Shown one piece after another: positions 35,666 through 44,300 of a stretch of 64,000 nt of DNA. Position 1 is the first letter of the stretch. Each line of letters starts with the position of its first letter. A program made the position numbers and the translations under genes. Below the pieces are notes generated by a model. It was given only the letters and a program-made list of their open reading frames with translations. It did not search any database and was not told the DNA's origin. The stretch is from Sphingopyxis jiangsuensis (GTDB taxonomy: Bacteria > Pseudomonadota > Alphaproteobacteria > Sphingomonadales > Sphingomonadaceae): assembly GCF_016734905.1 (NCBI RefSeq), contig NZ_JAERPO010000002.1:1237431-1301430 (forward strand), in the 5' to 3' direction.

Positions 35666-35708
35666 CCCCGCATCTTTCCAGCGCTCGAAAAAGCGACTAT
35701 CGGGCGGC

Positions 35709-36386
35709 ATGACCGACACCACTTCGGCGGCGCTGCCGCGCACGCTTTCTCCTTCGCTCTTCCTGTTTGCGATCGTCTATGGCGGGATGGTCGTGCTTGC
35801 GGGCGTGCTTGGCAACAAGCAGGTCGCGCTCGGCGACTGGCTCGCGGTCGAGGCAGGAATCTTTCCCTTCCTGATGCTCGTTGCGCTGTCGAGCAGCGTG
35901 TCCGAACTCCACGGCCAGCCGACCGCGAACCGCATCGTGCTCTGGGGGTTCGTCCCGCTCATCCTGTCGATCCTGCTGACCGCGCTCGTGCTCGCGCTTC
36001 CGGCTTCCCCAGAGATGCAGCCCGAAAGGCTGGCCTCGTTCGACATGATACTCGGCCAAAGCCCGCGTCTGATGGCCGCCGGGATCGTCGCCTATGGTAC
36101 GTCGCAATTCCTCAACGTCACGATCTTCTCCAAGCTTCGCGGCCGCACCGACAGTGCCGGAACCTCGACCTGGCTCGCGATCCGCGGTGCGATTGCGAGC
36201 GCGCTCAGCCAGATCGTCGACACGCTGCTGTTCGTGACGATCGCCTTTTACGGCGTCTTCCCGATCGCCAACCTGATGGGCGGACAGATGCTGGCAAAGG
36301 TCGCGCTGTCGATCACGGTGATTCCGTTCGTGATTACCGGCCTTGTCGCCCTCGGCCGCAGCCTTGACACCAGGAACCCCGGATGA
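35709..36386 (+). CDS. Queuosine precursor transporter family (VUT/YhhQ-like)
   Basis: 225 residues with six hydrophobic helices. The family signature is visible as [18 protein letters not shown], with Glu and His equivalents typical of YhhQ, and [34 protein letters not shown]. YhhQ proteins import 7-cyano-7-deazaguanine or related queuine precursors. Relation to queuosine is strengthened by gluQ in the window. The stop overlaps the argB ATG by 4 bases. Confidence 0.9.
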   Translation: MTDTTSAALPRTLSPSLFLFAIVYGGMVVLAGVLGNKQVALGDWLAVEAGIFPFLMLVALSSSVSELHGQPTANRIVLWGFVPLILSILLTALVLALPASPEMQPERLASFDMILGQSPRLMAAGIVAYGTSQFLNVTIFSKLRGRTDSAGTSTWLAIRGAIASALSQIVDTLLFVTIAFYGVFPIANLMGGQMLAKVALSITVIPFVITGLVALGRSLDTRNPG

Positions 36387-37291
36387 TGACCGTGACCGAT
36401 CCTTCGAAAATGCCCGACCTGCTCGCCAAGGCCGAAACGCTCGTCGAGGCGCTGCCCTATCTGCAGCGCTACGCCGGCGAGACTTTCGTGATCAAATATG
36501 GCGGCCACGCTATGGGCGACCCCGAGGCGCAGCGCGACTTTGCCGAGGATGTCGTGCTTTTGAAGGCCGTCGGCATCAATCCCGTCGTCGTCCATGGCGG
36601 CGGGCCGCAGATCGGCGCGATGCTCAAACAGCTCGGGATCGAATCGACCTTCGTCGGCGGGCTGCGCGTTACCGACGCCCCGACCGCGGAGGTCGCCGAA
36701 ATGGTGCTCGCCGGCAAGATCAACAAGGAAATCGTCGGCTGGATCGCGGGGCTCGGCGGCCGTGCGGTCGGCATTTCGGGCAAGGATGCCAACCTCGTCC
36801 TCGCTGAAAAGGTCAAGCGCACCGAGGCCGACCCCAATTCGGGGATCGAGCGCCACGTCGACCTGGGTTTTGTCGGCGAGCCTGTCGCGGTCGACCCGAC
36901 GATCCTCAAGAATCTGGCGAACGACAATTTCATCCCCGTCGTCGCGCCCGTCGCGCTCGGCGCCGATGGCGCGACCTATAATATCAACGCCGACACGATG
37001 GCGGGCGCGATAGCTGGCGCCTTGGGCGCGCGGCGATTCTTCCTGCTCACCGATGTCGCGGGCGTGCTCGACAAGGGCGGCGCGCTGCTCACCGATCTCG
37101 ACCGCGCGGGTGTCGATGCGCTCAAGGGCGACGGCACGATCACCGGCGGCATGATACCCAAGGTCGACACCTGCGTCGCCGCCGTCGACGCCGGGGTCGA
37201 CGCCGCGGTCATCCTCGACGGGCGCATCCCGCACGCGATGCTGCTCGAAATTTTCACCGCAAGGGGTGCGGGCACGCTCATTCACCGCTAA
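36383..37291 (+). CDS. argB: Acetylglutamate kinase
   Basis: 302 residues, standard length. N-terminal KYGGHAMGD (family usually has GGNAM), [29 protein letters not shown] (substrate loop), and [12 protein letters not shown] with [15 protein letters not shown]. It phosphorylates N-acetylglutamate in arginine synthesis; activity is usually controlled by arginine through an N-terminal helix, which is present here (residues about 5-25). Overlaps the queuosine-transporter gene by 4 bases. Confidence 0.96.
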   Translation: MMTVTDPSKMPDLLAKAETLVEALPYLQRYAGETFVIKYGGHAMGDPEAQRDFAEDVVLLKAVGINPVVVHGGGPQIGAMLKQLGIESTFVGGLRVTDAPTAEVAEMVLAGKINKEIVGWIAGLGGRAVGISGKDANLVLAEKVKRTEADPNSGIERHVDLGFVGEPVAVDPTILKNLANDNFIPVVAPVALGADGATYNINADTMAGAIAGALGARRFFLLTDVAGVLDKGGALLTDLDRAGVDALKGDGTITGGMIPKVDTCVAAVDAGVDAAVILDGRIPHAMLLEIFTARGAGTLIHR

Positions 37292-37327
37292 GAAGCGGGC
37301 TATCGACCATTCGGCCGGAGACCATCC

Positions 37328-37636
37328 TTGTATCTCATGTTCCTCCAGATCCTGGCGATTCTGCTCAACATCCTTTGGTGGATCATCATCGTCCAGGCGG
37401 TGATGTCGTGGCTGATCGCCTTCAATGTCATCAACACCCACAATGATTTCGTCGGCCAGCTCTGGCACGTGCTCGACCGGATTACCGAGCCGCTCTATCG
37501 TCCCTTCCGGCGGATCATGCCCGATTTCGGCGGCATCGACCTGACGCCGATGGTCGTGCTGATCCTGCTCATCATCCTGCAGGGGCCGGTGATGAACTAC
37601 CTCTACCAGCTTGGCATGCAGGCGGGGCTCGCCTGA
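37328..37636 (+). CDS. YggT-family membrane protein
   Basis: 102 residues, two hydrophobic helices flanking the YggT motif ([58 protein letters not shown]). TTG 37328 is chosen because GGAG is 7 bases upstream; ATG 37337 would leave a 16-base gap. The family supports cell-envelope or division-related functions that are poorly defined. It ends 2 bases before folD. Confidence 0.9.
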   Translation: MYLMFLQILAILLNILWWIIIVQAVMSWLIAFNVINTHNDFVGQLWHVLDRITEPLYRPFRRIMPDFGGIDLTPMVVLILLIILQGPVMNYLYQLGMQAGLA

Positions 37637-37638
37637 CG

Positions 37639-38550
37639 ATGGCGGGTGACGTCGCGACTGCCGCGCACGTGATCGACGGCAAGGCCTTTGCCGCGGGGCT
37701 GCGCGCGCGGATCGCCGAGGCCGTCCCCGCCTTTCGCGCCGCGACCGGGCGCGTCCCGGGGCTGGCGGTCGTGCTTGTCGGCGACGATCCGGCGAGCGCG
37801 GTCTATGTCGGGTCGAAGGGCAAGGCGACGCTGGCCGCCGGTATGGCGAGCTTCGAGCATCGCCTGCCAGCCAGCGCGACGCAGGACGCGGTCGAGGCGC
37901 TGCTCGCGACGCTCAACGCCGACGATGCCGTCGACGGTATCCTGCTGCAACTGCCGCTCCCCGCTCATCTCGGCGAGCAGCGCGCGGTCGCGACAATCGA
38001 CCCCGACAAGGATGTCGACGGCCTGACGCCGGTGAGCGCCGGGCGGCTCGCGCTGGGGATTCCCGGCATGGTGCCCTGCACCCCCTATGGCTGCCTGCTG
38101 CTGCTCGAGGACCGGCTCGGCGACCTGTCGGGCAAGGAGGCGATCGTCGTTGGCCGCTCGATCCTCGTCGGCAAGCCGATGGCGCAGCTTCTGCTCGGCG
38201 CCAATTGCACGGTGACGATGGCGCACAGCCGGACGCGCGATCTTCCGGAACGCGTGCGCCGCGCCGACATTGTGGTCGCGGCGGTCGGGCGCGCCGAAAT
38301 GGTCAAGGGCGACTGGATCAAGCCGGGCGCCGTCGTGATCGACGTCGGCATCAACCGCCTGCCGCCCGCGGCGGGCGAAGCGAAGGGACGGCTTGTCGGC
38401 GATGTCGATTATGCAGAGGTGTCGGTCGTGGCCGACGCGATCACGCCGGTCCCCGGCGGTGTCGGGCCGATGACCATCGCCTGCCTGCTCCGCAACACGC
38501 TCGTCGCCGCGCATCGCCGCGCGGGGCTTGCCGATCCGGAGGGTTTGTGA
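37639..38550 (+). CDS. folD: Bifunctional methylenetetrahydrofolate dehydrogenase / cyclohydrolase
   Basis: 303 residues. YVGSKGKA holds the catalytic Lys pair, then [51 protein letters not shown] (NADP site) and [13 protein letters not shown]. It interconverts 5,10-methylene- and 10-formyl-tetrahydrofolate. Forms a unit with the downstream lipoprotein (1-base overlap) and MarC gene. Confidence 0.96.
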   Translation: MAGDVATAAHVIDGKAFAAGLRARIAEAVPAFRAATGRVPGLAVVLVGDDPASAVYVGSKGKATLAAGMASFEHRLPASATQDAVEALLATLNADDAVDGILLQLPLPAHLGEQRAVATIDPDKDVDGLTPVSAGRLALGIPGMVPCTPYGCLLLLEDRLGDLSGKEAIVVGRSILVGKPMAQLLLGANCTVTMAHSRTRDLPERVRRADIVVAAVGRAEMVKGDWIKPGAVVIDVGINRLPPAAGEAKGRLVGDVDYAEVSVVADAITPVPGGVGPMTIACLLRNTLVAAHRRAGLADPEGL

Positions 38551-39221
38551 TGCGTCGATGGGCTCTGGCGACGACGGCGTTCGCTCTGCTTGCGGGATGC
38601 GCGCCGCAAGGCGACCTCTACCGCCGCCCGCTTGCCGCCAATCCGAGCGGCTTCGTCGCCGCCGAACTCGCCTTTGCGCGGCTCGCGCAGGAAAAGGGGC
38701 AATGGACGGCGTTCCGCGAAACCTCGCACCCCGATGCCGTGATGTTCGTGCCGCAGCGCGTCCGGGCGCGCGACTGGCTCAAGACGCAAAAGGACCCCGC
38801 CGAGGCGGTCAAATGGCAGCCGCACGCCGTTTACGTCAGCTGCGACGGCAATGCCGCGGCGACGACGGGGGCGTGGCAGAAGGGTCCGGCGAACGGCTAT
38901 TTCACGACCGTGTGGCTGCGCGACCCGAAGAGTGGCGAGACGCGCTGGGTGCTCGACCATGGCGACACGCTGGCAAGTCCGCGTCCGGCGCCCGAGTTCA
39001 TCGAGACGAAGCAGGCGGTGTGCGGTTCGCGCCCCGGCGCGGCGATTACGACCGCGGGCGAAGGCGCCGACATGGCGGTCGGCCTGTCGCCCGACCAGAC
39101 GCTCAGCTGGACCTCGACCGTTTCCGCCGACATGGCGCGGCGCGTAAGCGTCGAGCTTTGGAACGGCAGCGCAATGGAAACGGTCATCGATGACCGCGTG
39201 GCGGCGCCGAAGCAGCCGTGA
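38550..39221 (+). CDS. Putative lipoprotein, SnoaL/DUF4440-like
   Basis: 223 residues. Lipobox LLAGC at C17 ([17 protein letters not shown]). A SnoaL-like nuclear-transport-factor fold is suggested by AAELAFARLAQEKGQWTAFRETSHPDAVMFVPQ, WLKTQKDPAEAVKW, TTGAWQKGPANGYFTTVWLRD and WVLDHGD. Proteins of this type have no general function. A C-terminal beta region (LSWTSTVSADMARRV...) is extra. Overlaps folD by 1 base and the MarC gene by 4. Confidence 0.8.
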   Translation: MRRWALATTAFALLAGCAPQGDLYRRPLAANPSGFVAAELAFARLAQEKGQWTAFRETSHPDAVMFVPQRVRARDWLKTQKDPAEAVKWQPHAVYVSCDGNAAATTGAWQKGPANGYFTTVWLRDPKSGETRWVLDHGDTLASPRPAPEFIETKQAVCGSRPGAAITTAGEGADMAVGLSPDQTLSWTSTVSADMARRVSVELWNGSAMETVIDDRVAAPKQP

Positions 39222-39847
39222 TCGACCTTTTCATCTCGGCCTTCGTCACGCTCTTCGTCGTGATCGACCCGCCGGGCTGTGCGCCCATCTATGCCAGCCT
39301 GACGAGCGGCGCGAGCGCGGCGCAGCGGCGGTCGATGGCGATTCGCGCGACCTTGATCGCGGGCGCCATCCTGATCTTTTTCGCGATGTTCGGCGAGGCG
39401 CTGCTCGCCTTCCTTCACATCGACCTCGACAGTTTCCGCATCGCGGGCGGCATCATGCTGTTCATCATCGCGATCGACATGGTCTTCGAAAAGCGGACCG
39501 AACGCCGCGAGCAACGTGCCGAGAAGGTCATCGCGACGCCAGAGATCGAGGACGTCTCGGTCTTTCCGATGGCGATGCCGATGCTCGCGGGGCCGGGGTC
39601 GATTGCATCGGTGATGCTTCTCGTCGCGCAGAACAGCGGGATCGAAGCGTCGATGGTGATCTTCGGCGCGCTCCTGCTCGTCCTCCTGCTGACGCTCGCT
39701 GCGCTGCTCGCTGCCGGACCGCTGATGCGGCTGATCGGCAACAAGGGCGAGGCGGTGATTACGCGGCTGCTCGGCGTCTTGCTCGCCGCGCTCGCCGCGC
39801 AATTCGTGATCGACGGGTTGAAGGCAAGTTTTCCGAGTCTGGGGTGA
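39218..39847 (+). CDS. MarC-family integral membrane protein
   Basis: 209 residues, six helices, GTG start. MarC marks include LFVVIDPPGCAPIYASLT and FRIAGGIMLFIIAIDMVF, with PMAMPMLAGPGSIASVMLLVAQ. Its function is unknown in most bacteria despite the resistance-linked name. Four-base overlap with the lipoprotein gene. Followed by repeat A4. Confidence 0.9.
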   Translation: MIDLFISAFVTLFVVIDPPGCAPIYASLTSGASAAQRRSMAIRATLIAGAILIFFAMFGEALLAFLHIDLDSFRIAGGIMLFIIAIDMVFEKRTERREQRAEKVIATPEIEDVSVFPMAMPMLAGPGSIASVMLLVAQNSGIEASMVIFGALLLVLLLTLAALLAAGPLMRLIGNKGEAVITRLLGVLLAALAAQFVIDGLKASFPSLG

Positions 39848-39852
39848 CCATT

Positions 39853-39985
39853 AAGCACCTCCCCTTCAGGGGAGGGGTTGGGGGTCGGGGCCATCGGCCT
39901 TGCGCAAGGCCGATGGCCCCCACCCGCTGCGACGAGGCAGCCAGCTGCCAGGTCTCACTACCCTCCCCCTGAAGGGGAGGGATTT
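39853..39985. repeat. MITE-like ~130-bp repeat, copy A4
   Basis: Same layout and orientation as copy A1: CACCTCCCCTTCAGGGGAGG at the left, palindrome CCATCGGCCTTGCGCAAGGC then CGATGG, GGCAGC-CA-GCTGCC, and CCCTCCCCCTGAAGGGGAGG at the right. It lies in the convergent gap between the MarC and OmpA-like genes. Confidence 0.8.
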
Positions 39986-39994
39986 GCTTTTTGA

Positions 39995-40684
39995 TTATCG
40001 GGCGGCGTTGACGTCGTTCTGCGTCACCGGCGCGATGCGGATTTCGACGCGACGGTTGCACTGATAATCGGCCTCTGTCCGCTCGGGCGTGCATTTGAGC
40101 TGGGTTTCGCCATAGCCGATCGTCGCCATGCGCGCGCGCTGGATGCCGCGGCCCGCCAGATAGTCGGCGACCGATGCCGCGCGGCGTTCGGACAATCCCT
40201 GGTTATAGGCGTCGCTGCCGGTCGAATCGGTGTGGCCATAGACGTCGATATAGGTGCTGGGGAATTCGGCGAGGGTCGAGGCAACATTGTCGAGTGCGCC
40301 GCGGAACTGGCCCTTCACGACCGCGCTGTTGTAATCGAAGGTGACGTCGCCCGGCATGTTCAGGACAAGTTCGTCGCCCTGACGATCGACGTCGATGCCG
40401 GTGCCTGCCGTGCGTTCGCGCAGCTTCTTTTCCTGCTGGTCCATATAATAGCCGACGCCCGCACCCGCGACTGCGCCGATGCCCGCGCCGACGATCTTTT
40501 CGGTCCGGTCGCTGCGCCCGCCGATCAGGTCGCCGAGCAGATAGCCGCCCAGTGCGCCGCCGATACCGCCGATCGCGGTGTTGGAAATACGCTTTTGCCC
40601 AGTTTCGGGATCGGTGACGCAACCGGCGAGCGTCAGGCCGCTGGCTGCGGCAATCATCGTGAGCTTGATCATACTGCTTTTCAT
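39995..40684 (-). CDS. OmpA-family lipoprotein with glycine zipper
   Basis: 229 residues. Lipobox LAGC, lipidated C22. A Gly-zipper segment follows (IGGIGGALGGYLLGDLIGG and VGAGIGAVAGAGVGYYMDQQ). The C-terminal OmpA domain binds peptidoglycan (VYGHTDSTGSDAYNQGLSERRAASVADYL, NRRVEIRI). Tethers outer membrane to the wall. ATG 40684 follows GGGAG. Divergent from the CorC-like gene; the gap contains a CAAGG-N5-CCTTG repeat. Confidence 0.93.
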   Translation of the reverse strand: MKSSMIKLTMIAAASGLTLAGCVTDPETGQKRISNTAIGGIGGALGGYLLGDLIGGRSDRTEKIVGAGIGAVAGAGVGYYMDQQEKKLRERTAGTGIDVDRQGDELVLNMPGDVTFDYNSAVVKGQFRGALDNVASTLAEFPSTYIDVYGHTDSTGSDAYNQGLSERRAASVADYLAGRGIQRARMATIGYGETQLKCTPERTEADYQCNRRVEIRIAPVTQNDVNAAR

Positions 40685-40900
40685 CTTGTCGCTCCCTTTT
40701 CTGACGGCGGGATCGGTCCTGCACCCGCGTCATGACAATCCGATAACATACTGCGCGGGCAACTGGTTCCAAAACAAGGCTGAACCTTGGCTGACGGGCG
40801 CTGTCGATTGGTGGTTTTGCATCGCGGTCGACTTCGCCTATAGGAGCGCGATGACCGAAGCTGACAGGGGCCGGGCGCCGAAACGCCGACGGGCCGCCCG

Positions 40901-42223
40901 ATGACCCCTTTTCCCTGGTCCGACGTCGCGATCATCGCGGTGCTGATCCTCCTCAACGGCCTGTTCGCCATGTCCGAACTCGCGATCGTGTCGGCGCGCG
41001 GGCCGCGGCTGCAGGCGGCGGAAAAACGCGGCAGCAGCGGTGCGCGGATCGCGCGTGAGCTTGGGGCGGACCCGGGACGCTTCCTCTCGACGGTGCAGGT
41101 CGGGATTTCCTTGATCGGCATTCTCGCGGGCGCCTATTCGGGCGCGAGCCTCGGCGGGCCGGTTGGCGAGCGGCTGGAACGCTGGTTCGGGCTCGATCCC
41201 GACACTGCGCTGACCGCAGGGTTTGCCACCGTCATCGTTATCACCACCTATTTCTCGCTGATCGCGGGCGAGCTTGTGCCCAAGCAGTTCGCGCTGCGCG
41301 CGCCCGAACGTATCGCGATTGTCATGGCGCTCCCGATGCAATGGCTGTCGCGCATCGCGGCGCCGCTCGTCTGGTTGCTCGACAACAGTTCGGCGCTCGT
41401 CTTTCGGCTGCTGCGCCTCAACCGCGAATCGGAAGATCGCGTAACCGCCGAAGAGCTTCACCTGATCGTCGCCGAAGCGTCGAAATCGGGGGTGATCGAG
41501 GAAAGCGAGCGCGCGATCATTTCGGGCGTCGTGCGCCTCGCCGACCGGCCGGTGCGCGAGGTGATGACGCCGCGCACCGAAGTCGACTGGATCGATGTCG
41601 GTGCCGACGCCGACGCGGTGCGCGCCAAATTGCTCGCCAGCCCGCACACGCGGCTTCCGGTCGCGCGCGGCTCGGTCGACGATATTGTCGGCGTCGTACA
41701 GGCGCGCGACATTGCGACCGCGCTGTTCCGCAGCGAATCGATCGACCTGGACCGGCTGACCCGCCCCGCAAAGATCATCCACGACCAGGTCGACGCGATG
41801 GACGCGCTCGAAAATCTGCGCGCCGCCGATGTGCCGATGCTGCTCGTCCACGACGAATATGGCCATTTCGAAGGCATTGTGACCCCCGCCGACCTGTTGT
41901 CGGCGATCGCGGGCGAGTTTGCGTCGGATCAGGATATCGGCAGCGAACCATTTGTGGTCGAGCGCGACGACGGCAGCCTGCTCATCGCGGGGTCGATGCC
42001 CGCCGACCAGATGGCCGACCGGCTGGGGATCGAACTCGACGATGACCGCGACTATGCGACCGCCGCGGGCCACGCGCTCGCGATCCTCAAGCATTTGCCC
42101 AAGGAAGGCGAAAGCTTCGTCGACCGCGGCTGGAAGTTCGAGATCGTCGATATGGACGGGCGCAAGATCGACAAGCTGCTCGTCACCGAGATCGGCAAGC
42201 CCGCCATCGACGAAGCCGAATAG
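40901..42223 (+). CDS. Hemolysin-family (CNNM/CorC-type) CBS-domain membrane protein
   Basis: 440 residues. Residues about 5-150 form the DUF21 transmembrane domain (LLNGLFAMSELAIVSARGPRLQAAEKRG). Two CBS domains follow (REVMTPRTEVDWIDVGAD; VPMLLVHDEYGHFEGIVTPADLLSAIAG). The C-terminal CorC_HlyC domain contains FVVERDDGSLLIAGSMPADQMAD. This group is linked to magnesium/cobalt efflux, but the specific role is unproved. Two Met codons lie upstream in another frame; ATG 40901 is the start. Confidence 0.93.
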   Translation: MTPFPWSDVAIIAVLILLNGLFAMSELAIVSARGPRLQAAEKRGSSGARIARELGADPGRFLSTVQVGISLIGILAGAYSGASLGGPVGERLERWFGLDPDTALTAGFATVIVITTYFSLIAGELVPKQFALRAPERIAIVMALPMQWLSRIAAPLVWLLDNSSALVFRLLRLNRESEDRVTAEELHLIVAEASKSGVIEESERAIISGVVRLADRPVREVMTPRTEVDWIDVGADADAVRAKLLASPHTRLPVARGSVDDIVGVVQARDIATALFRSESIDLDRLTRPAKIIHDQVDAMDALENLRAADVPMLLVHDEYGHFEGIVTPADLLSAIAGEFASDQDIGSEPFVVERDDGSLLIAGSMPADQMADRLGIELDDDRDYATAAGHALAILKHLPKEGESFVDRGWKFEIVDMDGRKIDKLLVTEIGKPAIDEAE

Positions 42224-42232
42224 GCGCTTGCT

Positions 42233-42358
42233 CTAGAACGACAGAATATGCGGACGTGCGACGTCGGATTGGCTCGCTGTCGCCTTGAGCCGCGCGGGCG
42301 GCACCGCCTGTCCCACCGAGCCTATCGCCTCGTCGCGCAGATAAAGCGCTCCTGCATT
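42233..42358 (-). pseudogene. Possible C-terminal gene remnant beside a repeat
   Basis: A minus-strand frame reads GALYLRDEAIGSVGQAVPPA and ends SDVARPHILSF-stop. It has gene-like codon use but is cut off upstream by a palindromic repeat and an in-frame stop (42392-42394). It may be the tail of a lost gene. No family recognised; weak call. Confidence 0.25.
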
Positions 42359-42431
42359 CCCGCCAAAGCGGGAAGCCGGGGCGGGGTCAGCTCAAGCTCG
42401 CTCCGGTCCCCCCGCTTTCGCGGGGATGACC
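42354..42431. repeat. Palindromic repeat (CCCGCxxxGCGGG type)
   Basis: Two hairpins, ATTCCCGCCAAAGCGGGAA and CCCCGCTTTCGCGGGG, flank a central GGTCAGCTCAAGCTCG-like segment. It lies between the CorC-like gene and the bactofilin gene and interrupts a possible gene remnant. Confidence 0.55.
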
Positions 42432-42461
42432 GATGGAGCGAATTGCCGGCTTACAGCGCCC

Positions 42462-42938
42462 TCAAGCCCCGAGCGTCGCCGACTTGTTCTCCACAACCTC
42501 AAGCGGTGGCGGCGATTTGGCGAAGCCCGCGGCGCCGGCGCGGCGGTGGCTGAGCTTGCCGTCGACCTTGCCGCCATTTTCGATGGTGATATTCTCGTAC
42601 GTCACATCGCCGGTGATGCGCGCGGTGGCATGGACGATCAGCGTCTTCGCTTCGATCGACCCGTCGATCAGTCCTGCGACCTTCGCGGTGTCGGCGACGA
42701 CCGCGCCCTTGATCTCGCTCGATTCGCCCTGCACCAGATTGGCGCACTTAAGGTCGCCTTCGATCTTGCCGTCGACGTGCAGGTCGACGCTCGCGGCGAC
42801 ATTGCCGGTAACGACGACGTCCGACCCCAGGATCGAAAAGGTCGTGTGACGCGCGCCGGTCGCCATCTTAGCGGGCACCGCGGTGGGCTGCGAGGGCGCC
42901 GACACGCTGTCGGGCGTCGTTTTTGACTTCGAGAACAT
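42462..42938 (-). CDS. Bactofilin (polymer-forming cytoskeletal protein)
   Basis: 158 residues. The central right-handed beta-helix core is apparent as a stack of short repeats (SILGSDVVVTGNVAASVDLHVDGKIEGDLKC... VVADTAKVAGLIDGSIEAKTLIVHATARITGDVTYENITIENGG), with flexible ends. Bactofilins assemble into filaments that recruit peptidoglycan enzymes. It starts inside the last 71 bases of the M23 peptidase gene. GGAGG lies 10 bases upstream. Confidence 0.95.
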   Translation of the reverse strand: MFSKSKTTPDSVSAPSQPTAVPAKMATGARHTTFSILGSDVVVTGNVAASVDLHVDGKIEGDLKCANLVQGESSEIKGAVVADTAKVAGLIDGSIEAKTLIVHATARITGDVTYENITIENGGKVDGKLSHRRAGAAGFAKSPPPLEVVENKSATLGA

Positions 42939-44070
42939 CGGCTTTGGCCTCCAGAAAGCGGCGCGGATTGACCGCGACGCCGTTAAGACGGACTTCGAAA
43001 TGCAAGTGGCTGCCGGTCGAACGGCCGGTCGAGCCCATTTTGGCGATCTGCTGGCCCGCGGTGACCTGCGTACCGACCTTGGTCGTGAAACCCGACAAGT
43101 GGGCGTAGCGGGTCATCATGCCCTGGCCGTGATCGACCTCGATCACATTGCCATAGCCGGCCTTGCGGCCGACGAAGCTGACGCGGCCGGGGGCGGCGGC
43201 GAGGATCGGCGTGCCGACGGGGCCGCGGAAATCGAGTCCGGCGTGCATCGCGCTCGCGCCGGTGAAGGGGTCACGGCGATGTCCGAAGCCCGACGACATC
43301 ATCAGCACATTTGCCGGATTGCCCGACGGGGCGGCGACGAGCGTGCGTTCAAGCACTTCCATGCGAAACAGCGCGCCTTCGAGCGCGGCAAATGCCGGGC
43401 CGAGCGCCTTGCCGCGCGCGTCGCGGTCGCGCACCGGAATGAACGGACCACCGCGACCGCTCGCGGCGTTGCGAACAAGCGTCTTGGGGTCGAGGCCGAG
43501 CGCCGCGACGGCGGTTTCGGCCTTGGCCGCGCGCTCGTTTACCGCCGCAAGCAAACGCGCCGACAGCGCTTCCTGCCGCGCCGCGATGCGCGCGAGAATC
43601 TGGGCTTCGGGGGGCAGGCGCGGATCGATCGCGCTCGTTTCGACCGCGGGTTGCGCGGCATCGGCTTGCGGAGCCGCCTCGCCAGCCCCGCCCGGCACGG
43701 CGTCGGCGCCGAAATAACTGCGTTGCCAATCCTCAAGCTGCGCCTGGCGCTCGTCAAGGTCGGCGGCAATTTCGCCCACCCGGTCGCGATACTGGGCGAT
43801 GCGTGCTTCCGAGGCGGCGGCAGCGGCCTGCTGCGCCGCAACCTCTGCACGCTCGTTCGCGGTGAGCAGCTGGTTGATGAACACGGCAGCGGTAATGCCG
43901 GCCCATGCCACCAGCACAAGGCCGCCGATCAACGCGACGCGTTTCTGCCAAAGCGCACTGACACGCAGAAAACGAACGTGCCCCCGCGTACGAACAAATA
44001 TTTCATGGTCCTGAAATAGCGCGGAAAAGCGCTGGCGCCACTGGCGCAGACCCGTCGATTTCGAAGACAA
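42868..44070 (-). CDS. M23-family peptidase (LmdC-like)
   Basis: 400 residues. A transmembrane segment near 45-70 (VALIGGLVLVAWAGITAAVFI) is followed by an Ala-rich coiled coil (about 70-125) and a long linker. The C-terminal M23/LytM domain has RRDPFTGASAMHAGLDFRGP and GSHLHFEVRLNG, the His and Asp zinc ligands. It cleaves peptidoglycan cross-links or regulates cell shape with bactofilin. The start is TTG 44070; no better codon is seen. Shares 71 bases with the bactofilin gene. Confidence 0.9.
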   Translation of the reverse strand: MSSKSTGLRQWRQRFSALFQDHEIFVRTRGHVRFLRVSALWQKRVALIGGLVLVAWAGITAAVFINQLLTANERAEVAAQQAAAAASEARIAQYRDRVGEIAADLDERQAQLEDWQRSYFGADAVPGGAGEAAPQADAAQPAVETSAIDPRLPPEAQILARIAARQEALSARLLAAVNERAAKAETAVAALGLDPKTLVRNAASGRGGPFIPVRDRDARGKALGPAFAALEGALFRMEVLERTLVAAPSGNPANVLMMSSGFGHRRDPFTGASAMHAGLDFRGPVGTPILAAAPGRVSFVGRKAGYGNVIEVDHGQGMMTRYAHLSGFTTKVGTQVTAGQQIAKMGSTGRSTGSHLHFEVRLNGVAVNPRRFLEAKADVLEVKNDARQRVGALAAHRGAR

Positions 44071-44300
44071 GCTACGACCCCGTCTTATTTTTTGATGGAG
44101 CCCTCCGCCCCGACAGGACAGCGACCTAACAGCCCAAATCGCGGCAGGCGAATCTTTGACCCCCGACTCGCGGCGAATCGAAACCGTGATGGGGTGAACG
44201 GTGTCAAACCGGAAAAAATACTGACATTCGAAGTGACAATAGCCGCGAATCGCCGAACATCATTGACGGCTTGCTTACCATTTTTGGCTAGGTCGGCGCG

